6,884 nucleotides of DNA from Candidatus Binataceae bacterium (GCA_030042765.1 JASHZA010000197.1:1-6884); one strand, 5' to 3'. Numbered from the stretch's first letter, positions 1-6,698 are shown. Translations and numbers: made by a program. The notes: generated by a model from the letters alone, not told the origin.

Positions 1-663
1 CTGTCGCAGGCGGTCGACAAGATCGCGTCTGAGGACGAGGTGTTCTTCTCGGAGCGCTTCGTGCTGCCGCGGCCGTTGCTGAAGGCGATCACTTCGGACA
101 AGCCGGTGGTGCTGCTGATCGACGAAATCGACAAGGCCGACGCGGAATTCGAGGCGTTCCTGCTCGAGTTGCTGTCGGATTTCCAGGTTACAGTGCCGGA
201 GCTGGGGACGATCAAGGCCAAGCAGGTGCCGATGGTGATCCTGACCTCGAACAACGCGCGCGAGATGTCGGACGCGCTCAAGCGGCGCTGCCTGCACCTG
301 TTCATCGACTTCCCGACCAAAGAGCAGGAGCTGGCGATCATCAAGCTGAAGGTGCCGGAGGCGGCCGATGCATTGGCGGACGAGGTGGTGGCGGTGGTGC
401 AATCGCTGCGCAAGCTCGATCTGAAGAAAACCCCTGGCATCAGCGAGACGCTCGACTGGGTCAAGGCGCTGACGCTGCTCAACGTGCAGAACCTGGACAG
501 TGCGCTGGTCGACGAGACGCTCGACACGATCGTCAAGTACGAGGGCGACGTGCGCAAGGCGCAGGAGGAGCTCAAGGAGTACATGCGGCGGGTACGCACG
601 CGCCGGGGCGGCGGCGAGAAGGCGCCGGCGGGAAGCAGCAGCGACAAGGACTTGCTAAACTGA
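1..663 (+). CDS. MoxR/CoxD-like AAA+ ATPase, C-terminal part (5' truncated by window edge)
   Basis: The reading frame is open from base 1 and ends in TGA at 661-663, giving 220 visible residues. The Walker A region lies outside the window. Visible AAA+ elements are Walker B (VVLLIDEID, Asp41-Glu42 of the fragment), sensor 1 (TSNN, Asn84-Asn85), an arginine pair before Cys97 (KRRC) and the lid-domain motif PGISETLDW (residues 145-153), which is typical of the CoxD branch of MoxR ATPases. The tail after about residue 195 is Arg/Gly/Ser-rich and probably disordered. MoxR ATPases use ATP hydrolysis to remodel or mature client proteins, usually with a VWA partner; CoxD is needed for assembly of the CO dehydrogenase active site. 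The VWA gene starts 58 bases downstream on the same strand, which supports that pairing. No dehydrogenase subunit is visible, so the client is unknown. The ATPase family is clear; the CoxD-type assignment is inference from the SETLDW motif and the neighbour. Confidence 0.93.
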   Translation: MSQAVDKIASEDEVFFSERFVLPRPLLKAITSDKPVVLLIDEIDKADAEFEAFLLELLSDFQVTVPELGTIKAKQVPMVILTSNNAREMSDALKRRCLHLFIDFPTKEQELAIIKLKVPEAADALADEVVAVVQSLRKLDLKKTPGISETLDWVKALTLLNVQNLDSALVDETLDTIVKYEGDVRKAQEELKEYMRRVRTRRGGGEKAPAGSSSDKDLLN

Positions 664-721
664 AGTCATCCGAGAGGCCGTACCGCGCGGTCGCGGGCGC
701 CATCACGGGGCGGTATATCCG

Positions 722-2134
722 ATGCAAGACAAGCTGGTCGAATTTGCCAATCTTCTGCGCCAAAACGGCATCAGGGTTTCGCTGGCCGAAACGCTCGACG
801 CGGTCACCGCGTCGGACGTGACGGGCTTGGCCGAGCGCGATCTGTTCCGTTCCGCGCTGCGCACCACCATGATCAAGCGGGCGAACGAGCTGCCGGTGTT
901 TGAGGAGCTGTTCGACGTCTACTTCACCGGCCTGGGCGAGATCATCAAGGGCGCGAGCAAGGCGGTGCAGGACGCGCTGTCGATGTCGGACCAGGACTTC
1001 CAGCAGTTCCTTGACGAAATGGAGGAGATGCTGAAGAAGCACGGCGACGAACTGTCCGAGCTCGCCAAGCAACTTCTGCAGAACAACAACGGCCAGCTCG
1101 AGCGCATGATGCGCGAGGCGGCGCGCGCAGTGCGGATGCAGGGGATTCAGCGCACGATCGAGGAGAATTACTTTGCGCGCGCCTTGGCCCGCGCGCTCGG
1201 CTTCGACAAGCTTGAAGCCGAGATCAAGGAGCTGCGCGAGCAGCTCTCGAAGCTCGATTTGGGCTCGGCGCTGCGGGCCAAGATGGAGGAGTACCTCGAC
1301 CGCCGGCTCAAGATGCTCGACGACATCATCCGCAAGTACGTGCGGCAGGAGCGCGAGAAGCGCGACATGAAGTCGCGCGAAGAAGCGCGGATGAACCAAC
1401 TGGCCGACAAAAGCTTCTATTACCTGAGCGACGAGGAGCTCGCCAAGATGCGCGAGGCGGTGACGCGGCTGGCGCAGCGCCTCAAGAACATCATCGCAGT
1501 GCGGCGCAAGCGGATGAAGAAGGGGCGCTTCGACATCAAGCGCACCTTGCGCAGCAACCTGGTATACGGCGGGGTGCCGTTCAAGCTGCGCTTCGAGCGG
1601 CGCAAGCGCGAAAAGCCGCAAATTCTGATCATGTGCGACGTGTCGGATTCGGTGCGCAACGCGTCGCGCTTCATGCTCCAGTTCGTATATTCCCTCCAGG
1701 ATCTGTATTCGCGGGTACGGAGCTTCGTTTTTGTTTCCGACATCGGCGAGGTGACCGAGCATTTCCGCACCAACGACGTAAAGGAAGCCCTCGACGTAGC
1801 GCTGAAGGGTGATATCATCAATGTGTACGCGCACTCGGACTTCGGGCGCGCCTTCCGTAACTTCGTGGGCGATCATCTGGGAGCGGTTAACAAGCGCACG
1901 ACGGTAATCATCCTGGGCGATGCGCGCAACAACTACAATCTGCCGCACGACTGGTGTTTGCGCGACATCAAGCAGCGCGCCAGACGCGTAATCTGGCTCA
2001 ACCCGGAAAGCCGCAACACGTGGGGATTCGGCGACAGCGAAATGGAACGGTACGCAACTCACTGCGACCTGGTGGAGGAGTGCCGCAACCTAAACCAGCT
2101 CTATCGGGTCATAGATCAGTTGGTGCCGCGTTAG
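722..2134 (+). CDS. CoxE-like VWA domain protein, partner of the upstream MoxR ATPase
   Basis: This 470-residue protein has two parts. Residues 1 to about 295 are helical and highly charged, with Lys/Glu/Arg-rich stretches suggesting coiled coil around 95-265. Residues about 300-470 form a von Willebrand factor A domain of the CoxE type. The metal-ion-dependent adhesion site is visible: DVSDS (Asp306, Ser308, Ser310), HSDFG (371-375, with Ser where many VWA domains have Thr) and the GDARNN motif with Asp400. There is no signal peptide or membrane segment, so it should be cytoplasmic. CoxE-type proteins work with MoxR ATPases in maturation of metalloenzymes or other complexes. The start at 722 gives MQDKLVEFANLL, close to the usual beginning of the family; a partial Shine-Dalgarno (GGGGCGG, 707-713) lies 8 bases upstream. 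It is likely cotranscribed with the ATPase gene. Family assignment is firm; the client complex is unknown. Confidence 0.93.
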   Translation: MQDKLVEFANLLRQNGIRVSLAETLDAVTASDVTGLAERDLFRSALRTTMIKRANELPVFEELFDVYFTGLGEIIKGASKAVQDALSMSDQDFQQFLDEMEEMLKKHGDELSELAKQLLQNNNGQLERMMREAARAVRMQGIQRTIEENYFARALARALGFDKLEAEIKELREQLSKLDLGSALRAKMEEYLDRRLKMLDDIIRKYVRQEREKRDMKSREEARMNQLADKSFYYLSDEELAKMREAVTRLAQRLKNIIAVRRKRMKKGRFDIKRTLRSNLVYGGVPFKLRFERRKREKPQILIMCDVSDSVRNASRFMLQFVYSLQDLYSRVRSFVFVSDIGEVTEHFRTNDVKEALDVALKGDIINVYAHSDFGRAFRNFVGDHLGAVNKRTTVIILGDARNNYNLPHDWCLRDIKQRARRVIWLNPESRNTWGFGDSEMERYATHCDLVEECRNLNQLYRVIDQLVPR

Positions 2135-2169
2135 AATGGCTGTTAGAGACGGTCGCGAGACGGCTCCGG

Positions 2170-2198
2170 TTGACGGTGCTGGCGCTTTCGTCCAAGAT
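2170..2198 (+). promoter_or_regulatory. Candidate sigma70-type promoter for the BFN gene
   Basis: TTGACG at 2170-2175 matches the -35 consensus at five of six bases. It is followed by a 17-base spacer and CAAGAT (2193-2198), only three of six for the -10. The surrounding 140-base gap after the VWA gene is the longest space between plus-strand genes, so a new promoter is plausible. A 7-base direct repeat (GAGACGG at 2146-2152 and 2157-2163) lies just upstream. A purine-rich AGGGAGGCGG at 2207-2216 looks like a Shine-Dalgarno but has no start codon at the right distance. Confidence 0.3.
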
Positions 2199-2274
2199 AA
2201 AAAATAGGGAGGCGGAGCAGCAAGGCGGGTCAGTACGTCCTGAATTGCGAAGCATTTCGCCGAAGAGACCTGTT

Positions 2275-2811
2275 ATGGCCGGTCCGAAGGAAGACTACAT
2301 TTTGATGATGGTTGGCGGGCTCACACTCGATCCGACCACCAAGATGCCGATCGTGGTGCTCAAGGATCCGGACAACAAGATCAACCTTCCAATCTGGATC
2401 GGGCACCTGGAAGCCGCCTCGATGGCCACCGAAATCGAGGGTATCAAGCCACAGCGACCGATGACGCATGACCTACTGCGCAATGTGCTGGGCGAACTGG
2501 GCGCGACGGTCGAAGCGGTCGAGATAACCGAGCTGCGCGACAACACGTATTTTGCGCGGATCGAGGTGAAGACCCGCGAGGGCGGCGCCGTGCACATCGA
2601 TTCGCGGCCGAGCGATGCGATCTCGGTGGCGCTGCGCACCAAGTCACCGATCTACGTCGCGAAGGCGGTGCTCGAGGTTTCGAGCGAACTGCACGAAGCG
2701 GCGGAGCAGGGGGCGGCCGCCACCGACCAGAATCTCGCGGGAGTTTCCCGCGACAAATGGTCGGAGATTCTCGAGAAGATGTCGCCCGACGATTTCAAGT
2801 ACAAGATGTGA
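2275..2811 (+). CDS. Bifunctional nuclease (BFN/DUF151) domain protein
   Basis: The 178-residue product matches the bacterial BFN family (DUF151), small cytoplasmic proteins some of which have reported DNase and RNase activity. Characteristic pieces are GLTLDPTTKMPIVVLK (15-30), LPIWIG (38-43), RPMTHDL (61-67), HIDSRPSDAISVAL (107-120), and a C-terminal segment ending in DFKYKM, common in proteobacterial members. The domain covers about residues 8-135, and the rest is a short helical tail. The frame is open far upstream only because it overlaps the VWA gene in another frame. ATG at 2275 is chosen because family homology begins within ten residues of it; a TTG at 2245 is a less likely alternative. 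The ribosome site at 2275 is weak. The TPR gene follows 68 bases later. Cellular role is not fixed by context; nuclease activity is known only for a few family members. Confidence 0.88.
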   Translation: MAGPKEDYILMMVGGLTLDPTTKMPIVVLKDPDNKINLPIWIGHLEAASMATEIEGIKPQRPMTHDLLRNVLGELGATVEAVEITELRDNTYFARIEVKTREGGAVHIDSRPSDAISVALRTKSPIYVAKAVLEVSSELHEAAEQGAAATDQNLAGVSRDKWSEILEKMSPDDFKYKM

Positions 2812-2879
2812 GGAGCGCTTTGCGCGCTAGAAAGGTTCCGGCGCCCGGCCTCAGGCCCGGCGTGGCCTGACTCTCTCCG

Positions 2880-3686
2880 ATGGCGACCACGACCCGTCGC
2901 AAGCTCTCGCGCAAGGAGCTCAAGCAACCCGACGAGTTCATCAGTTTTCTCGATCAGACGGTCGATTTCGTTCAGCAGAACGTTACGCGGATCATCATCG
3001 GCGCCGTCGGACTGGTCGCGGTCGTGGCCGTGGTTTTTGCGTTGCAATTCTACTCGCAGCATCAAGACCGGCTGGCTGCGGCGGACTTTTACGACGCCGT
3101 CGGGGCGCTCGACCGTAAAGACTACAAGACCGCCGAAGTTGGCCTCACACAGCTTGCCGACAGCCAACCCCATCGGACGCCAGGCCGCCTTGCGCGCTTC
3201 TACCTCGCCAGCGTCTACCTGGATCAGGGGCAGCCGTCAAAGGCCCGCGACGCTCTAACGGCGTACCTGGACGAGGACGGTCCCGCGCCGTTTACGCAAC
3301 TTGCCCTCTGCCAGCTCGGGGTCGCCAACGAGGACCTTGGAGAGTTCAGTAAGGCGCGCGATGCCTACGTGCGCGCCGCCGCGATCGAAGGACCGGAGCG
3401 CGGCAGAGCGGAGCTTGGCAACGCGCGGATGCTTGCGAAGTTGGGCGACAGGAGTGGTGCTATCGCCGCCTACCAAGCATTCCTGAAACACGATCCTTTC
3501 GGAGTGGAACGGTCAGATGTGGTTGAAGCGCTCGCGAACCTCGGGGCGAAGCCCGAGGTTCCATCCTTGACATCGAAGGCAATTGACGTGGAGCCGCCTG
3601 CGAAACCGGCGGGCGAGGGCACCACAGTCAGCGGCAGTGCCGCAACGCCCTCGGGAGCGAGCTCGCCGAAGGGCGCGGCGAATTAG
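2880..3686 (+). CDS. Membrane-anchored tetratricopeptide repeat protein (YfgM/TPR_21-like)
   Basis: This 268-residue protein starts with a basic cytoplasmic stretch (RRKLSRKELKQPDEF, 6-20) and an amphipathic segment, followed by one transmembrane helix (about 38-57, IIIGAVGLVAVVAVVFA). Four TPR-like helical hairpins follow (about 66-95, 105-135, 141-171 and 177-206), each with A-x-L/Y and D/P turn patterns. The last 40 residues are rich in Pro, Ala, Ser and Gly and are probably disordered. The topology, cytoplasmic N-terminus with the TPR part in the periplasm, resembles YfgM, an accessory protein of the Sec translocon and envelope chaperones. That link is by architecture only. The start is well bounded: an in-frame TGA lies at 2868-2870, only 9 bases before the ATG. 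No Shine-Dalgarno is visible. It may be in an operon with the BFN gene. Confidence 0.85.
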   Translation: MATTTRRKLSRKELKQPDEFISFLDQTVDFVQQNVTRIIIGAVGLVAVVAVVFALQFYSQHQDRLAAADFYDAVGALDRKDYKTAEVGLTQLADSQPHRTPGRLARFYLASVYLDQGQPSKARDALTAYLDEDGPAPFTQLALCQLGVANEDLGEFSKARDAYVRAAAIEGPERGRAELGNARMLAKLGDRSGAIAAYQAFLKHDPFGVERSDVVEALANLGAKPEVPSLTSKAIDVEPPAKPAGEGTTVSGSAATPSGASSPKGAAN

Positions 3687-3691
3687 CTACT

Positions 3692-3707
3692 ACCGCGATC
3701 GCGCGGT
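3692..3707. other. GC-rich hairpin in the convergent intergenic region
   Basis: ACCGCG and CGCGGT pair around an ATCG loop, 6 bp, and the core CGCGATCGCG is a perfect palindrome. It lies 6 bases after the plus-strand TPR stop codon. There is no T-tract, so a role in termination is only possible, not shown. Such short GC palindromes are common in this base composition. Confidence 0.25.
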
Positions 3708-3750
3708 TGCAGATAAACACCGGCCCTCTTGCAGAAACGCTACGGCTTAC

Positions 3751-3773
3751 CCGCGCCTCATCGAGAGGCGTGG
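3751..3773. terminator. Candidate hairpin between convergent genes, possible bidirectional terminator
   Basis: CCGCGCCTC (3751-3759) pairs with GAGGCGTGG (3765-3773) around a 5-base ATCGA loop, 9 bp with a single G-U pair. It sits where the plus-strand TPR gene and the minus-strand DsbA-like gene converge and it covers the DsbA-like stop codon (3758-3760). Neither side has a T-tract, so it is not a classical intrinsic terminator; it could instead slow polymerase or protect 3' ends. Confidence 0.3.
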
Positions 3774-4723
3774 CGCTCCTGCAACTGCGACGTGATGACG
3801 AAATCGAAGACATTGCTGCTCGGCAAGCCGATCACTGGAATGCCGTTGATGAGGAATGTCGGCGTCGAGTTCAGATGGATGGCGGCGCCGTCCTTCTTGT
3901 CCTGTTCAACGCGGGCCTCCGCGTCATTGCCGAGAACACATGCATTGAGAACCTTGGGGTCGAGACCCAAGGTGCTCACGTAGCGGTCGATGTACTGGCG
4001 CAGGTTCTGCACGTTGATTTCGTTCTGATCGCGATAGAAGTTCCCGGCAATGGTCCAAAAGGCGGCAGGATTCTGCTCGCGGGCGCACTCGGCCGCGATT
4101 GCCGCCTGTTCGGCCCATGGATGGACGCCCAGGGGGAAATTCTTCCAAACCAGGTGAATGCGGCCCTTGTAGGTCGTATTGACCAACGTTTCGACCTCAC
4201 CGAAGGCGCGGGCGCAATAGGGGCATTGAAAGTCGGCGAACTCAACCAACTGGATCGGTGCGTTGGCGGGTCCCAAGGTAGCGCGATTGTCCAAGTGAAG
4301 TGCCTTCAGGTCGACCTGTTCCCAAGGGTGCGCGATGTCGAACAGGGCGAAGCGTTGGGTAAGCACGCCCTTGTCGCCTGCGGCGTTGCTGAACAACTCA
4401 ACCTCGAACTTCTGGCCCTCGGCGGCGCTAATCGTGATCGTGCGGCTGGTCGTTCCCGGAAACGGTCCCGGTGTCGGCGGACCGATGGTCAGATCTTGCG
4501 GATTGGGCACCAGCAGGCGCTTCTGCAATGCAGATTTGAGGCGGGCATCAGGCGTGCCCTGGTGCGATGAGGTATCGGCGGCCCAAGCCAGCCCCGGCGA
4601 CCCGATACGGGCGGCATCCAACTTCGCATAAGATATATTATGTAAACTTGCCGCGGCAGCCCAAATCAAGGCGCCCGCCAGCGTCGCACCCAATCCCGTA
4701 GTCAGAAAGGTCTTTAGTCGCAT
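3758..4723 (-). CDS. Exported DsbA-family thiol:disulfide oxidoreductase (thioredoxin fold)
   Basis: The product (321 residues from the ATG at 4723) has an N-terminal signal sequence or anchor: basic MRLK, then a hydrophobic run to about residue 25, with a possible cleavage after SYA (33). Residues 55-135 are an extra N-terminal region with a proline-rich NPQDLTIGPPTPGPFPG segment and a FALFDI strand. Such regions precede the thioredoxin domain in some DsbA-like proteins. The domain itself begins near TLGPANAPIQLVEF (149-162), with the redox motif CPYC at 167-170, and the cis-proline loop STPTFLING at 286-294 (Pro288). The fold matches Thioredoxin_4/BdbD-type proteins that form or isomerise disulfides outside the cytoplasm. 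An upstream in-frame ATG at 4780 overlaps the stop of the preceding TPR gene as ATGA and would add 19 residues; I prefer 4723 because it gives a normal signal peptide. A TATGAT -10-like box (4733-4738) lies 9 bases before it. It is the last gene of the minus-strand group. Confidence 0.88.
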   Translation of the reverse strand: MRLKTFLTTGLGATLAGALIWAAAASLHNISYAKLDAARIGSPGLAWAADTSSHQGTPDARLKSALQKRLLVPNPQDLTIGPPTPGPFPGTTSRTITISAAEGQKFEVELFSNAAGDKGVLTQRFALFDIAHPWEQVDLKALHLDNRATLGPANAPIQLVEFADFQCPYCARAFGEVETLVNTTYKGRIHLVWKNFPLGVHPWAEQAAIAAECAREQNPAAFWTIAGNFYRDQNEINVQNLRQYIDRYVSTLGLDPKVLNACVLGNDAEARVEQDKKDGAAIHLNSTPTFLINGIPVIGLPSSNVFDFVITSQLQERHASR

Positions 4724-4776
4724 AGCGCACCAATCATAGAGATAGCCTTCATGGCGCGCCACCGCTCGAGGCTGCC

Positions 4777-5442
4777 TCATGCTTGCGGCTCGAACTGGCC
4801 ATTCCCCTTTGGGGCCGGAGCAGACCAGGGTTGGGGCTTTTCAGCACGAGGCCGTTTGAGATGCGGCTTGGGTTTTCGCCCCAGCTCCGTCAGAGCACGG
4901 CGGACGGCGAAATGGCCCGGGTCGAGTTCGAAGGCGCGTTCGAAGTAATCGATAGCGGCCGCTGTGCGGTCGAGATTGAGGGAGACTCTGCCGAGCGAAT
5001 AGAGCAACTCGGCGTCGTCGGTCCCGCACTCGCGCGCCAGCTTTAGATACCTGAGCGCTTCGGCGTACCGTTCAAGTTCGGCGAGCAGCAGGCCGAGAGC
5101 GAGCGCGGCATTGCGGTTGATCGGGTCGAGTTCGAGCGCGTCGCGCAGCATGAACATCGCGCCGCGGCGGGCACCCTTGCGGCTCAGATCGCGGGCGGTT
5201 GCGGCCAGGCGGGCAGCCTCCTCGGCCATCGAGCGGACCTCGATTTCGACCTCCGCACGATCAGTCGCGAGTTCGAGCTTGAGAATTTTCACGCGCCGCC
5301 CAAGGTAGTCGCCGAGCCGTTCGAGGATTGCGTCCTGATGCTCGGGCGAGCAATCGAGGAACATCGCGCCGATTGGATCGCCGATATGATCGTCGCGGAG
5401 AATCGTAAGCCGTTTGCGTTGCCGGACCTTGTTCACAACCAC
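4777..5442 (-). CDS. Small soluble TPR protein between dgt and the DsbA-like gene
   Basis: This protein of about 221 residues has no signal peptide or membrane helix and is probably cytoplasmic. The first 70 residues (counted from the outer GTG) form an unrecognised alpha/beta-looking region ending in alternating charged strands (VKILKLELATDRAEVEIEV). Three TPR-type repeats follow, about 80-108, 111-144 and 145-178; the last is the clearest, with LYSLGRVSLNLDR and a closing FELDPGH. The tail is basic and proline-rich (KPKPHLKRPRAEKP). TPRs serve as protein-binding scaffolds; the partner is unknown. Starts are GTG codons: AGGAG (5450-5454) lies 7 bases before the GTG at 5442 and 4 before one at 5445, so 5442 is chosen. 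The dgt stop is only 22 bases upstream, and the gene's own TGA overlaps an alternative ATG of the DsbA-like gene. Cotranscription with both neighbours is likely. Confidence 0.82.
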   Translation of the reverse strand: MVVNKVRQRKRLTILRDDHIGDPIGAMFLDCSPEHQDAILERLGDYLGRRVKILKLELATDRAEVEIEVRSMAEEAARLAATARDLSRKGARRGAMFMLRDALELDPINRNAALALGLLLAELERYAEALRYLKLARECGTDDAELLYSLGRVSLNLDRTAAAIDYFERAFELDPGHFAVRRALTELGRKPKPHLKRPRAEKPQPWSAPAPKGNGQFEPQA

Positions 5443-5449
5443 CACCCCA

Positions 5450-5454
5450 CTCCT
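5450..5454 (-). promoter_or_regulatory. Ribosome binding site deciding the TPR gene start
   Basis: On the minus strand this reads AGGAG, placed between the dgt stop codon (5465-5467) and a run of in-frame GTG codons. Its 7-base distance to the GTG at 5442 favours that codon over the GTG at 5445 and one at 5436. Confidence 0.6.
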
Positions 5455-5464
5455 GCTTCAGCCT

Positions 5465-6625
5465 TCAGACACGTTCGTCCGGGTCGAACAGTTTGCGGTA
5501 TTCGTCGAGCGCAAACCGATCAGTCATCCCGGCAATATAGTCGGCGATCACCCGCGGCAGCGGTTCTCCGTCGCGCTCGGCCCGCATCACGGCGTGCTCG
5601 GGCAGCTGGCGCGGTTCGCTCATGTAGCTCTCGAACAGGCGCGCGAGCACCCTACCCGCCTTCTCGGTCATCCGCACGACGCGGTAATGGCGATAGAGGC
5701 GGTCGCGCATAATTTGCTTCAGTTCCGTAACCTGCTTCGCCATCGGAGGGCTGAAGCCCGCCAGCGCCCTGCCCGCCTGCCTGACGCCATACACGCTGGA
5801 GACGTGGGCACAATCGGCTTCGCGGTCTACGTTCGAGACCAGGTCGGTCACCATCGTGTTGATCATCCGAATCACGGTCTGATAGCGGGCTACCCCCTCG
5901 GCCATCGGCGGATTGCCGAGGCTTGATGCGGCCACGGCATCGCGGTAAAGGCGGGAGGCTTCGAGGTCCGCGGCAGTCAGCATCTGGGCCTTGAGACCGT
6001 CGTCGACATCGTGCGCCAGGTAAGCGATTTCATCGGCCAGATCGACGATTTGCGCTTCGAGACACGGGTAGAGCCCGGCGTCAAATTCCGCGACTTCGGG
6101 ACGACCCTTGAAGGCTGAGTGTTTGACGATACCCTCACGCACCTCGAAGGTCAGATTAAGTCCCCTGAAAGCCGGATAGCGCACTTCGATCCAGTCGACG
6201 GTCCGCAGGCTTTGCGCGTTGTGGTCGAAACCACCGTACGGACGCATCAGATCGTTGAGAATCCGTTCGCCGGCATGGCCAAACGGCGTGTGTCCGAGAT
6301 CGTGGGCGAGCGCCACTGCTTCGGCGAGATCCTGGTTGAGTCCGAGCGCGCGCGCAACCGTGCGAGTGATCTGCGCCGCCTCCATCGTGTGAGTCAGGCG
6401 GGTGCGGTAGTAATCGCCCTCGTGATTGACGAAGACCTGGGTCTTGTACTCGAGGCGGCGAAAAGCAGCAGAGTGGATGATGCGGTCGCGGTCGCGCTGG
6501 AAGGCGGTGCGCATGGGATGTGGCGGTTCGGCAAAGCGTCGGCCGCGGCTTTCGCGCGCGCGCATCGCATAGGGCGCGAGGGTTCGCGCTTCGATCTCCT
6601 CGAGTTCTTCCCTGGTCCGCAGCAT
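5465..6625 (-). CDS. dgt: Deoxyguanosinetriphosphate triphosphohydrolase (type 2 dGTPase, HD domain)
   Basis: The enzyme hydrolyses dGTP, and often other dNTPs in this subfamily, to the nucleoside and tripolyphosphate, so it helps set the dNTP pool in the cytoplasm. The 386-residue product has the family layout: FQRDRDRIIHSAAFRRLEYKTQVF-type substrate-binding region (42-65), the metal-binding HD residues at His79 (RLTHT) and His108-Asp109 (AHDLGHTPFGHAGE), and the distal Asp198 in ADEIAY. Near the C-terminus is IAGMTDRFAL (364-373). All expected HD residues are present, so it should be active. The frame extends to ATGs at 6649 and 6706, but ATG at 6625 gives MLRTREELEEIEARTLAPYA, the usual start of type 2 enzymes, with a GGATGGGG stretch just upstream. 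Length is normal. The TPR and DsbA-like genes follow closely on the same strand. The gene is divergent from the glycine-rich protein at the right edge. Confidence 0.95.
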   Translation of the reverse strand: MLRTREELEEIEARTLAPYAMRARESRGRRFAEPPHPMRTAFQRDRDRIIHSAAFRRLEYKTQVFVNHEGDYYRTRLTHTMEAAQITRTVARALGLNQDLAEAVALAHDLGHTPFGHAGERILNDLMRPYGGFDHNAQSLRTVDWIEVRYPAFRGLNLTFEVREGIVKHSAFKGRPEVAEFDAGLYPCLEAQIVDLADEIAYLAHDVDDGLKAQMLTAADLEASRLYRDAVAASSLGNPPMAEGVARYQTVIRMINTMVTDLVSNVDREADCAHVSSVYGVRQAGRALAGFSPPMAKQVTELKQIMRDRLYRHYRVVRMTEKAGRVLARLFESYMSEPRQLPEHAVMRAERDGEPLPRVIADYIAGMTDRFALDEYRKLFDPDERV

Positions 6626-6665
6626 GCCCCATCCAGCCGAATTAAGCATTGAGCCTACCACGTAA

Positions 6666-6690
6666 AGGGATTCGAGCTTAATCCCTCGAA
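6666..6690. other. Two overlapping, mutually exclusive hairpins upstream of dgt
   Basis: AGGGATT (6666-6672) pairs with AATCCCT (6680-6686) around a 7-base loop, and TTCGAG (6671-6676) pairs with CTCGAA (6685-6690) around an 8-base loop. The two stems share bases, so only one can form at a time. They lie 41 to 65 bases upstream of the chosen dgt start and would be in its leader if transcription starts farther upstream. Function is not shown. Confidence 0.35.
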
Positions 6691-6698
6691 GACGACAT

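Noticed and set aside
682..691. ACCGCGCGGT palindrome between the ATPase and VWA genes
   Set aside because: Short GC palindrome expected by chance at this composition; resembles the hairpin at 3692-3707 but without other shared context.
572..2062. 496-codon open frame antisense to the VWA gene
   Set aside because: It is His/Leu/Arg/Ala-rich with no recognisable domain and mirrors the strongly supported CoxE-like gene; long antisense frames are common in high-GC DNA.
2136..2207. 23-codon frame starting one base after the VWA stop
   Set aside because: No ribosome site of its own and no recognisable sequence; it overlaps the candidate promoter. Possible by coupling but unsupported.
1954..2274. 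N-terminal extension of the BFN frame overlapping the VWA gene
   Set aside because: The added residues are low-complexity and unlike the family, which begins close to the ATG at 2275.
2814..2828. 5-bp hairpin AGCGC/GCGCT after the BFN stop
   Set aside because: Too short and no T-tract to be called a terminator.
3707..4570. 287-codon plus-strand frame across the DsbA-like gene
   Set aside because: The opposite strand carries a clear CPYC thioredoxin-fold protein; this frame has no recognisable motif and no ribosome site.
6119..6652. 177-codon plus-strand frame antisense to dgt
   Set aside because: Shadow of the well-supported dGTPase gene with no domain of its own.
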